A stretch of DNA of 64,000 nucleotides, from contig CAXAMN010022696.1 of NCBI GenBank assembly GCA_963970005.1, positions 717,752 through 781,751 on the forward strand, read 5' to 3'. Each line of letters opens with the position of its first letter. Position 1 is the first letter of the stretch. Below, piece after piece: positions 55,204-64,000 of the stretch. The translations under genes and the position numbers were made by a program. This stretch comes from Durusdinium trenchii (lineage: Eukaryota; Sar; Dinophyceae; Suessiales; Symbiodiniaceae). Below the pieces are notes generated by a model. It worked only from the letters and a program-made list of their open reading frames with translations. It searched no databases and was not told the origin of the DNA.

Positions 55204-56374
55204 TTTCTTTCATGTTCCCGTTGTTTTTCACTACCTTTTCTTGGTCTTTGGATCCTTTGGTCTTTTACAAGCATCTATTGATATCCCTTGCTCCGCGGAA
55301 AGCTCAAACGATTTTGCTTCCTTTCATATCCTTTCATCAAATGCGTTATGTTCACACTGTGTTCGCACGCTTCCAATCAATCGCGACGCTTGAAGCCGCT
55401 TGACCCAATTTAGCGCCGTTTGTTTTAAAACAGAGCCTCGACAAGATGTCAATGGCCAGACCAATAGACCGGTGTCAGACCAACATGGCCTGAGCCCTCT
55501 CTTCGGTGTCAGACCGGTGCAGCGAATAGGTTTTGTGAGCTGGTAAGGTCTGATGTCAGCGGTGGTCTGTGATGTTAGCAGTAATGGCAACAATCTGTTT
55601 TGTTCATTCTCTACAAGATACTGTTGGGTTTGCCTGGTGCAACACTCCACTCCAGGCCCATGCCCTTCTATTTTTGTTCCTTGTAGGATCTCTCATTCCA
55701 AACAGACCCCCAAGGCCCCAAGGCCGCACCGCGCGATCCACTTAGGAGCTGCTCCATGGCCGTCACGTAGGTGCTGAACACAGGCGCTCCGCGCCCGCTC
55801 CGCGCCATGAACACTCCAACAGACTGGATTTGAAAGGATTGCAATAGAATGGAAGTTGTTGTTTGCTACAGTACCAACTTCTTCTTTTTGCAGTTGCACA
55901 GGGTGTTTTTTTCCCACCACTCTTGATTCATGCTTTCATTGGTTCAATGGCAAGTTACTTTGCTTTGGCCTGCGACAGCGAGCTTGTAACTTGTTGAATG
56001 GATGTATTTTGGCAGAATGCCTGGTATGTGGACTCCGTGGACCGTGTGAGCATTGCATGTGGAGGTCGACGGAGATGACCTCAAGCAGCTTTGGCAGTTC
56101 CACCCTCAATTGGAAAGTTGATCAAATCAATCAAGAGCTGTAGAAGGGGTTTTCAAGAAGAGCTTGCAACTTTGGTGCTTGGAGATTTGCATGTTCATCG
56201 GTCAACAGATCAGTGGGTTGAAGCCTGTTTCCCTCTCCCATGCGCTACCTTACTCTTGGATCGAGGTCCAGAGCAAAACGGGAGTCCGTTGCCATCAGGC
56301 TGAGCGTGACTGAGTTGCTGAATGCCTTTATATATCTATGGTGGGGTACAAAAGATAATATATATATATACCTC
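55204..56374. other. no confident gene
   Basis: Frames at 55553-55777 and 55856-56143 (plus) and 55693-55920 (minus) are open without recognised domains. A TA-rich run lies at 56359-56370. Confidence 0.4.
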
Positions 56375-56455
56375 GCTCGTCGGACGGTCTGCGTCGACGG
56401 TATGGATGACTCTTTGGTCATGACCATACGCTTGAACCCCACATGCAGATTCGCA
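56375..56455 (+). CDS. possible internal exon, unrecognised
   Basis: The plus frame reads LARRTVCVDGMDDSLVMTIR and then LNPTCRFA, ending before GCAG|TGAG. Alternating hydrophobic/polar residues suggest beta structure. No acceptor was firmly chosen. Confidence 0.3.
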
Positions 56456-56469
56456 GTGAGTCGAAAAAC

Positions 56470-57345
56470 TCAGTCAAGGTGTGAAAAGGGAATATGCCAG
56501 GATTTGATCGTTCGACCAGCACCGGCTCGGAGTGTCTGTGCAAGATTCAGCAATGTACCCTGATCTAAAAAGGGAGCCGCCTTGACTATGGCACTAGGGC
56601 TCAAAGTTCTGCCCAATGACTTGACATATGTAGCATGAAATGTCCCAGGGCACGGCTGGGATGAGTCGTCCTTCAGCAAAAATTGGAATGCCTGTCTGAT
56701 TTTGCATGCGACCTCATGGATGGTGATTTCGGAGTAGTCGCCTTGTACTCGAAACCCTGCAGTATGAAATGCTAGTGCTAATTCGCAGAAGGCAACACAC
56801 AAAGTATCTTCTTGTCGCCACCGTAGTTGTTGAGCCCACTATATATATATATTTGATCTGTTCTGCAAAGATAGAATAGGTTGAGGTTTTGTAATTAATC
56901 CCGCATGATCCTGCTTGCAGATCGCGGCCGCCTCACCAAGAGCATGTCTGGCAAGCCGGGGCTCCAAAGTTCAGCATGGTTCAAACATACAAGAGCTGCC
57001 TTTCTGGCTTGCTGTTGGCTTTTTGGGATTCATCAGCCCTTTGTTCCTCGTAGCTTCTTGCTCCCAGTAGTAAGAATGCTCCTAGTAGCGATGCCAGGAA
57101 CCCCTAGTAGCGATGCCCTTGTTCCTAGTAGTGAACTCTTTGCTGTTGGCTTTTTGGGGTTCATCAAGTGCTATTGGATGTTCGTGGCCTGGCTCAAACC
57201 CAGCGGCGCAATGTGACGTGACCCCTTCTACGCGCAGGGGTTGCGGATGCTTGGCCATCTGGTATTTCAAATGTTTTTCGTGGGGCCGGGTTTAGCTTCG
57301 TGGGTAGTGGCAGCAGAGAGTCTCAGAATGCTGTTGTGTTTGATT
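56470..57345 (+). CDS. possible membrane-protein exons around a repeat insert
   Basis: About 56918-57035 reads through SMSGKPGLQSSAWFKHTRAA and FLACCWLFG. After the insert at 57036-57140 the duplicated sequence continues, and a further exon-like piece from about 57240 (after GCGCAG) reads LRMLGHLVFQMFFVGPGLAS. Hydrophobic segments suggest membrane association. Frames across the insert are ambiguous. 56470-56802 also has an open minus frame with no domain, regarded as non-coding. Confidence 0.25.
57036..57140 (+). mobile_element. 105-bp CTAGTAG-family insert with 26-bp flanking duplication
   Basis: 57010-57035 and 57141-57166 are identical except for one base (…GGGATTCATCA / …GGGGTTCATCA). 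The insert has five words and ends TAGTGAACTCTT, an ending also seen in the cluster at 57745-57865. Confidence 0.8.
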
Positions 57346-58067
57346 GTTTTTGTGTTTTGTTTGTTGATTTTCGTTGTTTTAGTTTGGGTTTTTACTTCAA
57401 AGGTTTTTTGGTTGTTTAGTATGGTGACTTTTTTGATTGTTTAGTATGGTTTGAATGATTTGATGTTGATTGCCCTGTTTTTGCAATGGGAGAGGAGGTA
57501 GACACAGGTGACGCCAGATTTGCATTTTCTGATGCATTTTGCACATTATGGAAATGGGCGGCAGATGCAAGTGTTGAAATGTATGCGTTTTATGGGAGGG
57601 GCTTGGCGCACTAGAATGCAACATGCACTGTCAGTAAATGTTCATCCCTAGGAGCACCCTTGTGCTTTTCTTTGTAGGGTCACCTTTCATCACAGACCTT
57701 TGACATGAAGTAAAGAGAAGCATTGATGATCTCTGTGTTACATCTAGTTAGCTAGTAGCTATTGTTCCTAGTAGCGAAGCCCTTTGTTCCTAGTAGATTC
57801 TTGCTCCTAGCGATGCCAGGAGCCCCTAGTAGCGATGCCCTTGTTCCTAGTAGTGAACTCTTTGCTAGAATCAATGCCGCTATGTGTCAACCAAGGTCCA
57901 GAATGTAAAACTCTTCTTGCTAAGGGCCTGAGCCTATTGCAAGTGGTTGTGAGCGGTAGTTAAGGCCTACAACTAGATGTAGGAACCACTCTTGTTCGAA
58001 AGGCAGTTCTCACAGCTCAGGACTGAGGCGACGGAACCTTGTTACCCAGCCGTGTTGGGCCAGATCT
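57346..58067. other. no gene recognised; T/G-rich stretch and repeat cluster
   Basis: 57336-57480 is TTTTG/GTTT-rich low-complexity sequence. A CTAGTAG cluster lies at 57745-57865. Confidence 0.5.
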
Positions 58068-58229
58068 ATGCAGGATAGCACTGATGAGGCTATCATCAGC
58101 GTGTCTTCTGGAGACCCGGAGCGGTTGGGGGCCGCTCTTAGGTTGGGACTCCTTAGTGGCTGTGTTGATGGAATCGCAACCCAGCAAGTCACTATGGTGC
58201 CTGGCCGGCCTGCATGGATTCACAGATGA
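58068..58229 (+). CDS. possible small exon, unrecognised
   Basis: ATG at 58068; 53 codons to TGA at 58227-58229. It reads MQDSTDEAIISVSSGDPERL then GAALRLGLLSGCVDG. It is open upstream in the same frame to about 58018. A 170-aa minus-strand frame (58017-58529) overlaps; I favour plus because the other exons are plus. Confidence 0.3.
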   Translation: MQDSTDEAIISVSSGDPERLGAALRLGLLSGCVDGIATQQVTMVPGRPAWIHR

Positions 58230-58554
58230 TAACCCATGAAGTAGTCCCCACCATTCATGGTCTAGCTTATGAGATGCAGCATGCTCCTGCCGGTTGTTTT
58301 TAGACGTTTTTAACCCCAAACTCCTCAATCCGAATTGGCCAAAGGTAGCGTACTGTGAGCTCCGCTGAAGTTCAGGAAACTGCTGGTTGTTTGGAACGAC
58401 AGACTGCTGACAGGTCATTGGCTTTGGGTTTGTCAGGTTTGTGGGTAGGAGTGCTCTAAGTGCTAGCTGCCACTCTCCGGTTAGGTTTGTTGTAGCGGCC
58501 CAGAGCCTCGTAGAGGGAGATACGTACACGGTAGTTGAGCTGCAGTTCCGCTAA

Positions 58555-58645
58555 TATCGCTACTAGGTTGGAGGCCATCGCTTCTAGGTTGGAGATGTTG
58601 GAGGCCACTGCTATTAGGTTGGAGGCCATTGCTATTACGTTGGAA
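58555..58645 (-). repeat. TTGGAGGCCAT-type repeat cluster
   Basis: Four units, one truncated. TGCAGTT lies on each side (58541-58547, 58654-58660), which is too short to be decisive. Confidence 0.75.
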
Positions 58646-58907
58646 TATCCTATTGCAGTTGAATGGATGTTGCATTTTGGCTCTCCAAGGAGATCCAGAT
58701 CTCCTGAGACCGTCGGTGGCCGCATCTAGACCCAAAGAACGAAGAGATATCGTGGCCCATCGCACTCCTTTGCGTGGCAAAGGGAAAGGACATCGTGCCT
58801 TGACGAACGACCCCCAGAGCTTGCAACTGATGTATTTTTGTTGCATTTGCTCATTGGCTGGTTTGCCGTCGCCTTGTTACATCAGCACCCACACTTTCTT
58901 ATTTCAG

Positions 58908-59144
58908 CTAGTCAGGGAAGGGGAGGGAAGGGATATTGCCAGGGCCTGTGTGGAGGACAGCTGTTCGCCCTGCATTTGTTCAGGTGGCTTCACTCCTGCT
59001 CAGATCACTTTGCCCAACTGCTGGCAGTCGGATGAGGCCTATTCTGGTAGCGCTTGGCTGGAGGTTGGAGCCCCACCAGGGAAGGCTCTTGCGCAGCTGC
59101 AGGTTGGACGTGACGTTAAACGGTTGACACAACGATTCCCCTAA
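58908..59144 (+). CDS. probable terminal exon, unrecognised cysteine-containing protein
   Basis: An ATTTCAG acceptor at 58901-58907 is followed by 78 codons in a clean frame to TAA at 59142-59144: LVREGEGRDIARACVEDSC, a CSPCICSGG segment, PNCWQSDEAYSGSAWLEVG, then a basic end. Five cysteines cluster in the first half. No family assigned. It immediately precedes the exons assigned below to the BTB gene but terminates first. Confidence 0.45.
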   Translation, partial: LVREGEGRDIARACVEDSCSPCICSGGFTPAQITLPNCWQSDEAYSGSAWLEVGAPPGKALAQLQVGRDVKRLTQRFP

Positions 59145-59259
59145 AAACACAGAGGATCCTTATGCATCCTTTGTCCTTGGGGTCTTAGAATGGCGTTGGG
59201 CCCTTATTCTCTTGGAATGGCGTTGAGCCCTTCGACAGCGCCGCTGTCACGCCCTGCAG

Positions 59260-59392
59260 GTCAGCTTGTCGTTGACACCAGATCGCCGAGTCGACAGTTT
59301 CACCCCCGAACACGTACAGCTTTACATCGCCGAAGAGGGCGAACCCTTTGCCGCCGGACCGCATCAATTTCAAACAAGCGGTGGGTCCCCAC
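59260..59392 (+). CDS. probable internal exon, possibly of the BTB gene
   Basis: A CTGCAG acceptor at 59254-59259 is followed by VSLSLTPDRRVDSFTPEHVQ and LYIAEEGEPFAAGPHQF, with a GT donor near 59393. The opposite strand also reads plausibly (DVKLYVFGGETVD, Kelch-like), so strand assignment rests on the splice signal and on the plus-strand neighbourhood. Confidence 0.4.
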
Positions 59393-59587
59393 GTAGATTA
59401 TGGATGATTGTGGTAGATTTGGCTAGGCATGGTAGATTCAGCTAATGCTTGTACAGAACAACCTGTGCCACTGAGGGCGAGCTTCCAATCTTTGAATCGG
59501 AGCAGTTCTGGTGGTTGGCCTTCCCTGGAGAGCCTATTACCTTGCCCACACGAGCCGCTGGGCACAGTGCTGGGCCCTTATCACTCT

Positions 59588-59920
59588 AGTAGCGTCCTTG
59601 TTCCATTCGTAGCGATGCCCTTTGCTCCTAGTAGCGTCCTCTTGCTAGTAGTAAGGCCAGCTACTCTTTGAGATCTTCCCTTTGTGAAAGCGGATTGAAA
59701 AAATATGTCATTCCTTCACGGCATCAAGACTCCAACTTCAACGCTCCGCATGAAATTGTCCGAGATCAAGCAACCACTCCCCACCCACCCCCGTACCCAC
59801 CCTCCATGTGCCAAAGCAGCTTGATATCGCTGGATTCAGCAGTGTGATTCCTTTCCTTGCTCCTAGTAGTAAGGCCAAGAGCCCCTAGTAGCGTCCGATC
59901 GCTCCTAAGAGCGATGGCTT
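59588..59920 (+). repeat. two CTAGTAG-family clusters
   Basis: 59588-59665 and 59855-59920. The second ends seven bases before the next exon acceptor. Confidence 0.8.
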
Positions 59921-59927
59921 CTTCCAG

Positions 59928-61837
59928 GAACTTTTGCCTCCCCGGACCTCACGGGCCAAGCTTTGTGTCAAACGCGCCGCCTGTGGTGGTCGCAACGTGC
60001 GGATCGCCAGCATCAAAGTCCTCACGAAGCGCCTCAAGCGACGGCGAGAGGACGAAGGACAGCTTCCCCGGGCTTCCCCTCGATCAGTTAGTACAGAGCT
60101 TATTGTTACTAGTAGCGATGCATTTGTTTCTAGTAGCTTATTGTTACTACTAGTAAGGCACTTGTTACTAGTAGCGATGCACTTGTTACTAGTAGCGATG
60201 CACTTGTTACTAATAGCTTCTTGTTACTACTAGTAATGTAAGTAATGTTATTTATAATCTGCAAGTATTCGATTAGTTTTAGTACTTCAAGAGTACTATA
60301 GGTGTAGGATGGAACTTCAATGGATTCACCTGGAACGAAACCGGTTTTCTACGCTTGGAAAGGCAAAAGCCGACCGTCAGACCTTTTGCAGTATTCAGTT
60401 GTGTGAAGTTGTGTGAATACTTTGAGTACTCAAGCTCGAAATACAAAGCGAGGAAGCGCTGGAATACGTTTATTTCTACTTCAAACCTTGGACGGACCCT
60501 GCAGGACGATTGGCCGAGCGGCTTTGGGTGAACAAGGCTAACAACATGGGCAGAGATGTAACGCGCCCGCGCGCATGTGTGTGTGTGTGTGTGTCCGTGT
60601 GCGTTTGCATTTGTGTGTGTGTGTGTCATCACTATCCGAAATGTTCCGAGTCATCATGTTGACAAGAATGTCCTCGACGCAAGAACAGATTCGTCAGTTT
60701 GCTTTCAACTGCTACCTTGCTTTAGCTGTTTGATCATTTCTCTGGACAGGAGTTCGCCGACATCTTAGTGAGATGCTGCCCGGCCGGTAGTAATCACACT
60801 TGTTTTGTTTCTCGCTTGATGTTCAGTTTCTCAAGGTGTCTCAGTGTTTTTACTCAATACATAATTGTTTCTTGTGGCTTCGGATTGTTGCTTCTTTGCA
60901 CCGGAATCCGCACTCAAGGCAATGATGGGGCAGAACTTAAGGCGCACCGTGCCGTTCTTGCCATCGCCTCACCGGTGTTTCGCGTGATGCTGAACTCGCC
61001 CATGAAAGAGGGCGCATTGGGTGACTTGCTCGACAACTGCAACATGCTACAACTACAACGTCACAATGAACTGAAAATGCACTAAGCTGAACTATATAGC
61101 ATGAACTGAGTCATGGACTGATATTACGTGCAAGCTGCAAGACTCTCACAGAATGATGCAGCCATGCAGCCATGCCATGATGCGTGTTGGTTGTGTCGTT
61201 GATCCACTCGGATTTGGAGGTTGAGAGCATGCCTTTGCTCCTAGTAGCATCCTTGTTACTAGTAGCAAGGCACTTGTTACTAGAAGCGATGCACTTGTTC
61301 CTAATAGCTTCTTGTTACTAGTAGTCTAAGGATGTTTGCACAGAGCAACCTTGTAGTCTTATAGCCTAGCGCTTGTAGACCGTCTTGTAAACCTGTGGAC
61401 TTTAACGTTGATGCATTAAATTGCTGTGCATATTTATGCCGTGCTTCTTCTCAGTGTTGGATTTTCTAAGGTGAGATCAGCTTGCCTTGCACCGAGGGTG
61501 TAGTCCGCTCCTTGCTGAAGCATTGCTATGGCCTGCCATATGATGCTAATCTGAGTCTCACCTTCTTCTTTAGCAACAATTTGCTTGCCTGTCAAACACC
61601 TTGAGCAACCTCGCTCATATGATTTGGTTTGGTTTTATTAGCCGGCTACCAAGCAGATGTGGAAATGGATGCTTACCCGAGTTTACCCTAAGGACTTTGG
61701 AGGATGAGCTGGCGCTGGTTGAGCAAGCGCATGCCTTCGAGCTCACTTCACTTTGTGAGGATGCGGCCTTCTCCGCCATCGAGCGGTTAAGTGAGACCAC
61801 GGTGGTGCAGCTGATCAAGGATGGTCTTCACACCACG
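59928..61837 (+). CDS. BTB/POZ-domain protein gene, partial
   Basis: Exons: 59928-60097 (TTCCAG acceptor; very basic, with KRAACGGRNVRIASIKVLTK and KRLKRRREDE, possible nuclear-localisation cluster; GC donor); 60750-60786 (GGACAG acceptor; EFADILVRCCPA); 60919-about 61015 (AAG acceptor; GNDGAELKAHRAVLAIASPV then FRVMLNSPMKEG); 61693-61837 (TLEDELALVEQAHAFELTSL, ERLSETTVVQLIKDG). The second and third join exactly across a 132-bp GT-AG intron to give the BTB core (F-x-D-I-L-V ... KAHRAVLA..SPVF). The last piece resembles the helical region after BTB (BACK-like). BTB domains dimerise and often recruit Cullin-3; whether this one does is unknown. At least one exon between 61015 and 61693 is missing from the model. 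Confidence 0.6.
60098..60245 (+). repeat. CTAGTAG-family cluster in BTB-gene intron
   Basis: Seven words, mostly the ACTTGTTACTAGTAGCGATG variant. It starts at the GC donor of the preceding exon (GA|GCTTATTG). Confidence 0.8.
60573..60626. repeat. GT/TG microsatellite
   Basis: An interrupted GT-dinucleotide run within the long intron before the BTB core exon. Confidence 0.9.
61232..61330 (+). repeat. CTAGTAG-family cluster
   Basis: Five words between the third and fourth BTB-gene exons. Confidence 0.8.
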
Positions 61838-62893
61838 GTGGTGCATGCTTAGGAACAAGAAGCTACTTGGAGCAAGGGCACTACTAGGGGCGCTCCTGGC
61901 CTTAACTGCCAGGAAACAGGACGCTACTAGGAACAGCTTGAGGGGAGGGGAAGGAAGTGGTGCTTTTGCGGCTTGACCTGGTGCCCCTACTAGCGTCCTT
62001 GCTCGAGTAGCGATGCCCTTTGCTCCTAGTAGCTTCTTGTCACTAGTGTTGGGTGATGTTGGGTGGAACTTTACAACCGAACCTCAATGGTGTTCTTGCT
62101 GCTTGATAGATGTCCTGCTCGTTGTACATGCTTCAAAGTTTCAAAAAAAGCTATCCAAATTGATGCCACTACATTATATCCACACCCAGCTAGCCCAGCC
62201 TTCCATGTGGGAAGGGTGCCCACACAAAAGCATGGACACAGTGCATCACAATGCGCACATACACAATGCCGGTGCCCGTTGTTGCACGCCTTGATCACAG
62301 CTTCAACCGGCAGTGTTGTTGCAAGGAACCTCAGTGTTTGTTTCGGCAAGCCACCAATGACGCTTGATGGTAAGGCAAATCGAGTGAACCCTTCGCGCGC
62401 ATATAGAAACTCGTAGAAACATGAAAAGGAAGAAGGGTTTAATATATAGTTTGCTATTAGATTGGAGGCAACCGCTTCCAGCGTGAGAGCCAATGGTGCA
62501 GGCGTTTTAGGAGCTCATGGTGATCCTGGGTGCGCGTACCTACAACGCCCACTCACAACGTGGCAAGACTCGCTTATAAACATATATAAACGATATAGGA
62601 CAACAACAACCCACAAGAATCCCAGCTATTGGAAGCACATAGCTGTGCAACTCATGTAGTTGGACCAACTCAACCCTGAAGGGCCTACGGACATTCTACA
62701 AAGCAGGATCTTTGAAGGAGGACTCTTGGCATGCATGTGAGTAAGTCCCTCTAATGCTGGGAGGAGATGCACTCATCTCGATGCGGCAGGTGATGTATGA
62801 TGTATCCAATTATGTTGATGGTCTTGGTGTTCTAGGCAGCTGGTCTGCGGATAGACAGAGGGTGAGGTCGTGCTGGAAGTGCAGATGAGCCAG
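61838..62893. other. no confident gene; repeats
   Basis: CTAGTAG clusters lie at 61850-61945 (reversed) and 61987-62050 (plus). The overlapping frames at 62013-62416 (plus) and 62071-62493 (minus) have no recognised domain. Confidence 0.4.
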
Positions 62894-63002
62894 TGTATTG
62901 GAATGGCAGTCTCAGTTGTTCCTCACTGAGGAGTGGGAGAACTTGGTCAGACAAGTTCGCGCCAATGCAGAGCTCCATCAAGTTCTTTGTTTGGATGGCT
63001 AA
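62894..63002 (+). CDS. probable terminal exon, unrecognised
   Basis: After CCAG the frame reads VLEWQSQLFLTEEWENLVRQ and VRANAELHQVLCLDG, ending TAA at 63000-63002. Helical. It might end the BTB gene, but no link was shown. Confidence 0.4.
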
Positions 63003-64000
63003 GCGGCGGCGAACCCCAACTTACAAGAAGATCTTGTCAAAGCATTGTGAGGACTGAGGGTTGTGGGTTGGGCATCTCGGAACTTTGCGTTTGCTTCATA
63101 AGCCTGGCAGAAAGGATGCTGCTAGGGGCTCCTGGCCTTACTGCTAGGAGCGATGGGACGCTACTAGTAACAAATAATTAAGGGCATCGCTCAGAATCAG
63201 AAAGCATATATACTAAGTTTAGGTTCCCGTTGAGCCTTCTTCAACCAATCAATGGGAGATACCAGTCAATGCTTGACTTTTGCTTGTAGGATTCCACTTG
63301 CTTCCCTCCTTTCAGGAGAGGACCGTCGGCAGCAACAGCCCCTGAAAAAATAGTTTTCAGCATGTTTCAACAAAGGACCTGAAGCAACTCTGCGAAGCAA
63401 AAGAAATGGCGCGAGATGCATGTGCTATTTTCTTGGTGTGGGTGAAGACTCAGTGAAGACCACTCCGATCTTCTCGTGTATAGGCCTGGTGGCCTGGATT
63501 TGTTTGACGTTTGCTGAGGTACATCAGTCCTCGAATCTTAGAAAGTCCCAATCTTCAAGAAGCTTTAGCTTCTTGGTCTCAACTGGAGACTTGACTCAGT
63601 GACGTTGCACATTCGAAATCGTTGTGCTTCTTCATGTTCTTCCTTTCTTTGGGTCCTCCTTAAAGGCCTTTAGACTCTTCCTCATGACTCGCGATGCATG
63701 TCGTTTTCTAGTGATTGACTATGATCGACTTGATTCAAATTCGATGTATTTCGATGTGATCTTCCAAACAAGAATCTCCAACGAACCGGGCCTGGACAAC
63801 AACTCCAACTGTGAAACTTACCCAACCAGCAACAAAGGGCATCGCTACTAGGAGCAAGGACGCTACTAGGGGCTCCTGGCCTCACTACTAGCAACAAGAA
63901 ACTAGTAGGAGCAAAGGGCATCGCCTGGCATCGCTACCAGGAGCATTCTTACGAGTAACAAGGGACAAGTCGCTTAGTAGTAACAAGAAGCTATTAGTAA
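63003..64000. other. no confident gene; repeats to the window end
   Basis: CTAGTAG clusters lie at 63115-63180 and 63833-64000 (mostly reversed, running off the window edge). The frames at 63420-63602 and 63624-63851 are unremarkable. Confidence 0.4.

Noticed and set aside
58017..58529. 170-aa minus-strand protein
   Set aside because: No domain or splice context; plus-strand exons are preferred in this region, so it was not annotated as a gene.
59185..59373. Minus-strand Kelch-like exon (KLYVFGG)
   Set aside because: A single motif, while the plus strand has a clean CAG acceptor and GT donor and the neighbouring genes are plus; kept only as an alternative.
63108..63204. 7-bp CAGAAAG flanks around a CTAGTAG cluster
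   Set aside because: Too short and not adjacent enough to the cluster to distinguish from chance.
1..64000. tRNA, rRNA, snRNA genes and spliced-leader relics
   Set aside because: No cloverleaf, rRNA core or spliced-leader-like end was recognised on either strand.

Overview
The window reads as dinoflagellate nuclear DNA, most likely from a Symbiodiniaceae-type genome (genus not resolvable by eye). The evidence is: short exons separated by introns whose donors are a mix of GT, GC and GA with AG acceptors; almost every coding-looking exon on the + strand (unidirectional gene organisation); a tyrosine-recombinase (DIRS-like) retroelement that also carries a methyltransferase-like domain; and very dense small dispersed repeats. 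Assembly gaps are at 14595-14694, 27142-27151 and 37658-37667.

Layout. About 1.8-6.4 kb holds dispersed leucine-rich-repeat (LRR) exons ending at a stop at 6432. 8.28-8.74 kb is a 21-bp tandem array. 9.5-11.9 kb is a three-exon J-domain (DnaJ) gene whose phases close perfectly (557 aa). 12-18 kb is repeat-rich, with an identical 398-bp duplication either side of a gap. 19-20.5 kb has orphan exons. 21.1-27.05 kb is a YR retroelement: small membrane-anchored ORF, gag-like ORF, RT-RNase H, tyrosine recombinase, methyltransferase-like ORF. 27.76-34.15 kb is a saccharopine-dehydrogenase-like oxidoreductase gene that I could assemble as 13 exons with consistent phase (442 aa). 35.5-36.6 kb holds exons of an unrecognised gene, including a 96-bp intron made almost wholly of the dispersed repeat. 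From 37 to 64 kb exons are scattered: an ankyrin-repeat gene near 47.7-49.65 kb, several unrecognised exons, and a BTB-domain gene near 59.9-61.8 kb.

The dominant unexplained feature is a dispersed repeat family, called here the CTAGTAG family. It is built from 17-22-bp words that begin TAG and join through CTAGTAG/CTACTAG, and occurs in both orientations more than 50 times. At least ten clusters are flanked by short direct duplications of host sequence (8-26 bp), some inside exon-like sequence or across a splice junction. This suggests a mobile, possibly introner-like element. No rRNA, tRNA or CRISPR was recognised. All exon models are by-eye inference from reading frame, splice-site and motif; none has transcript support here.
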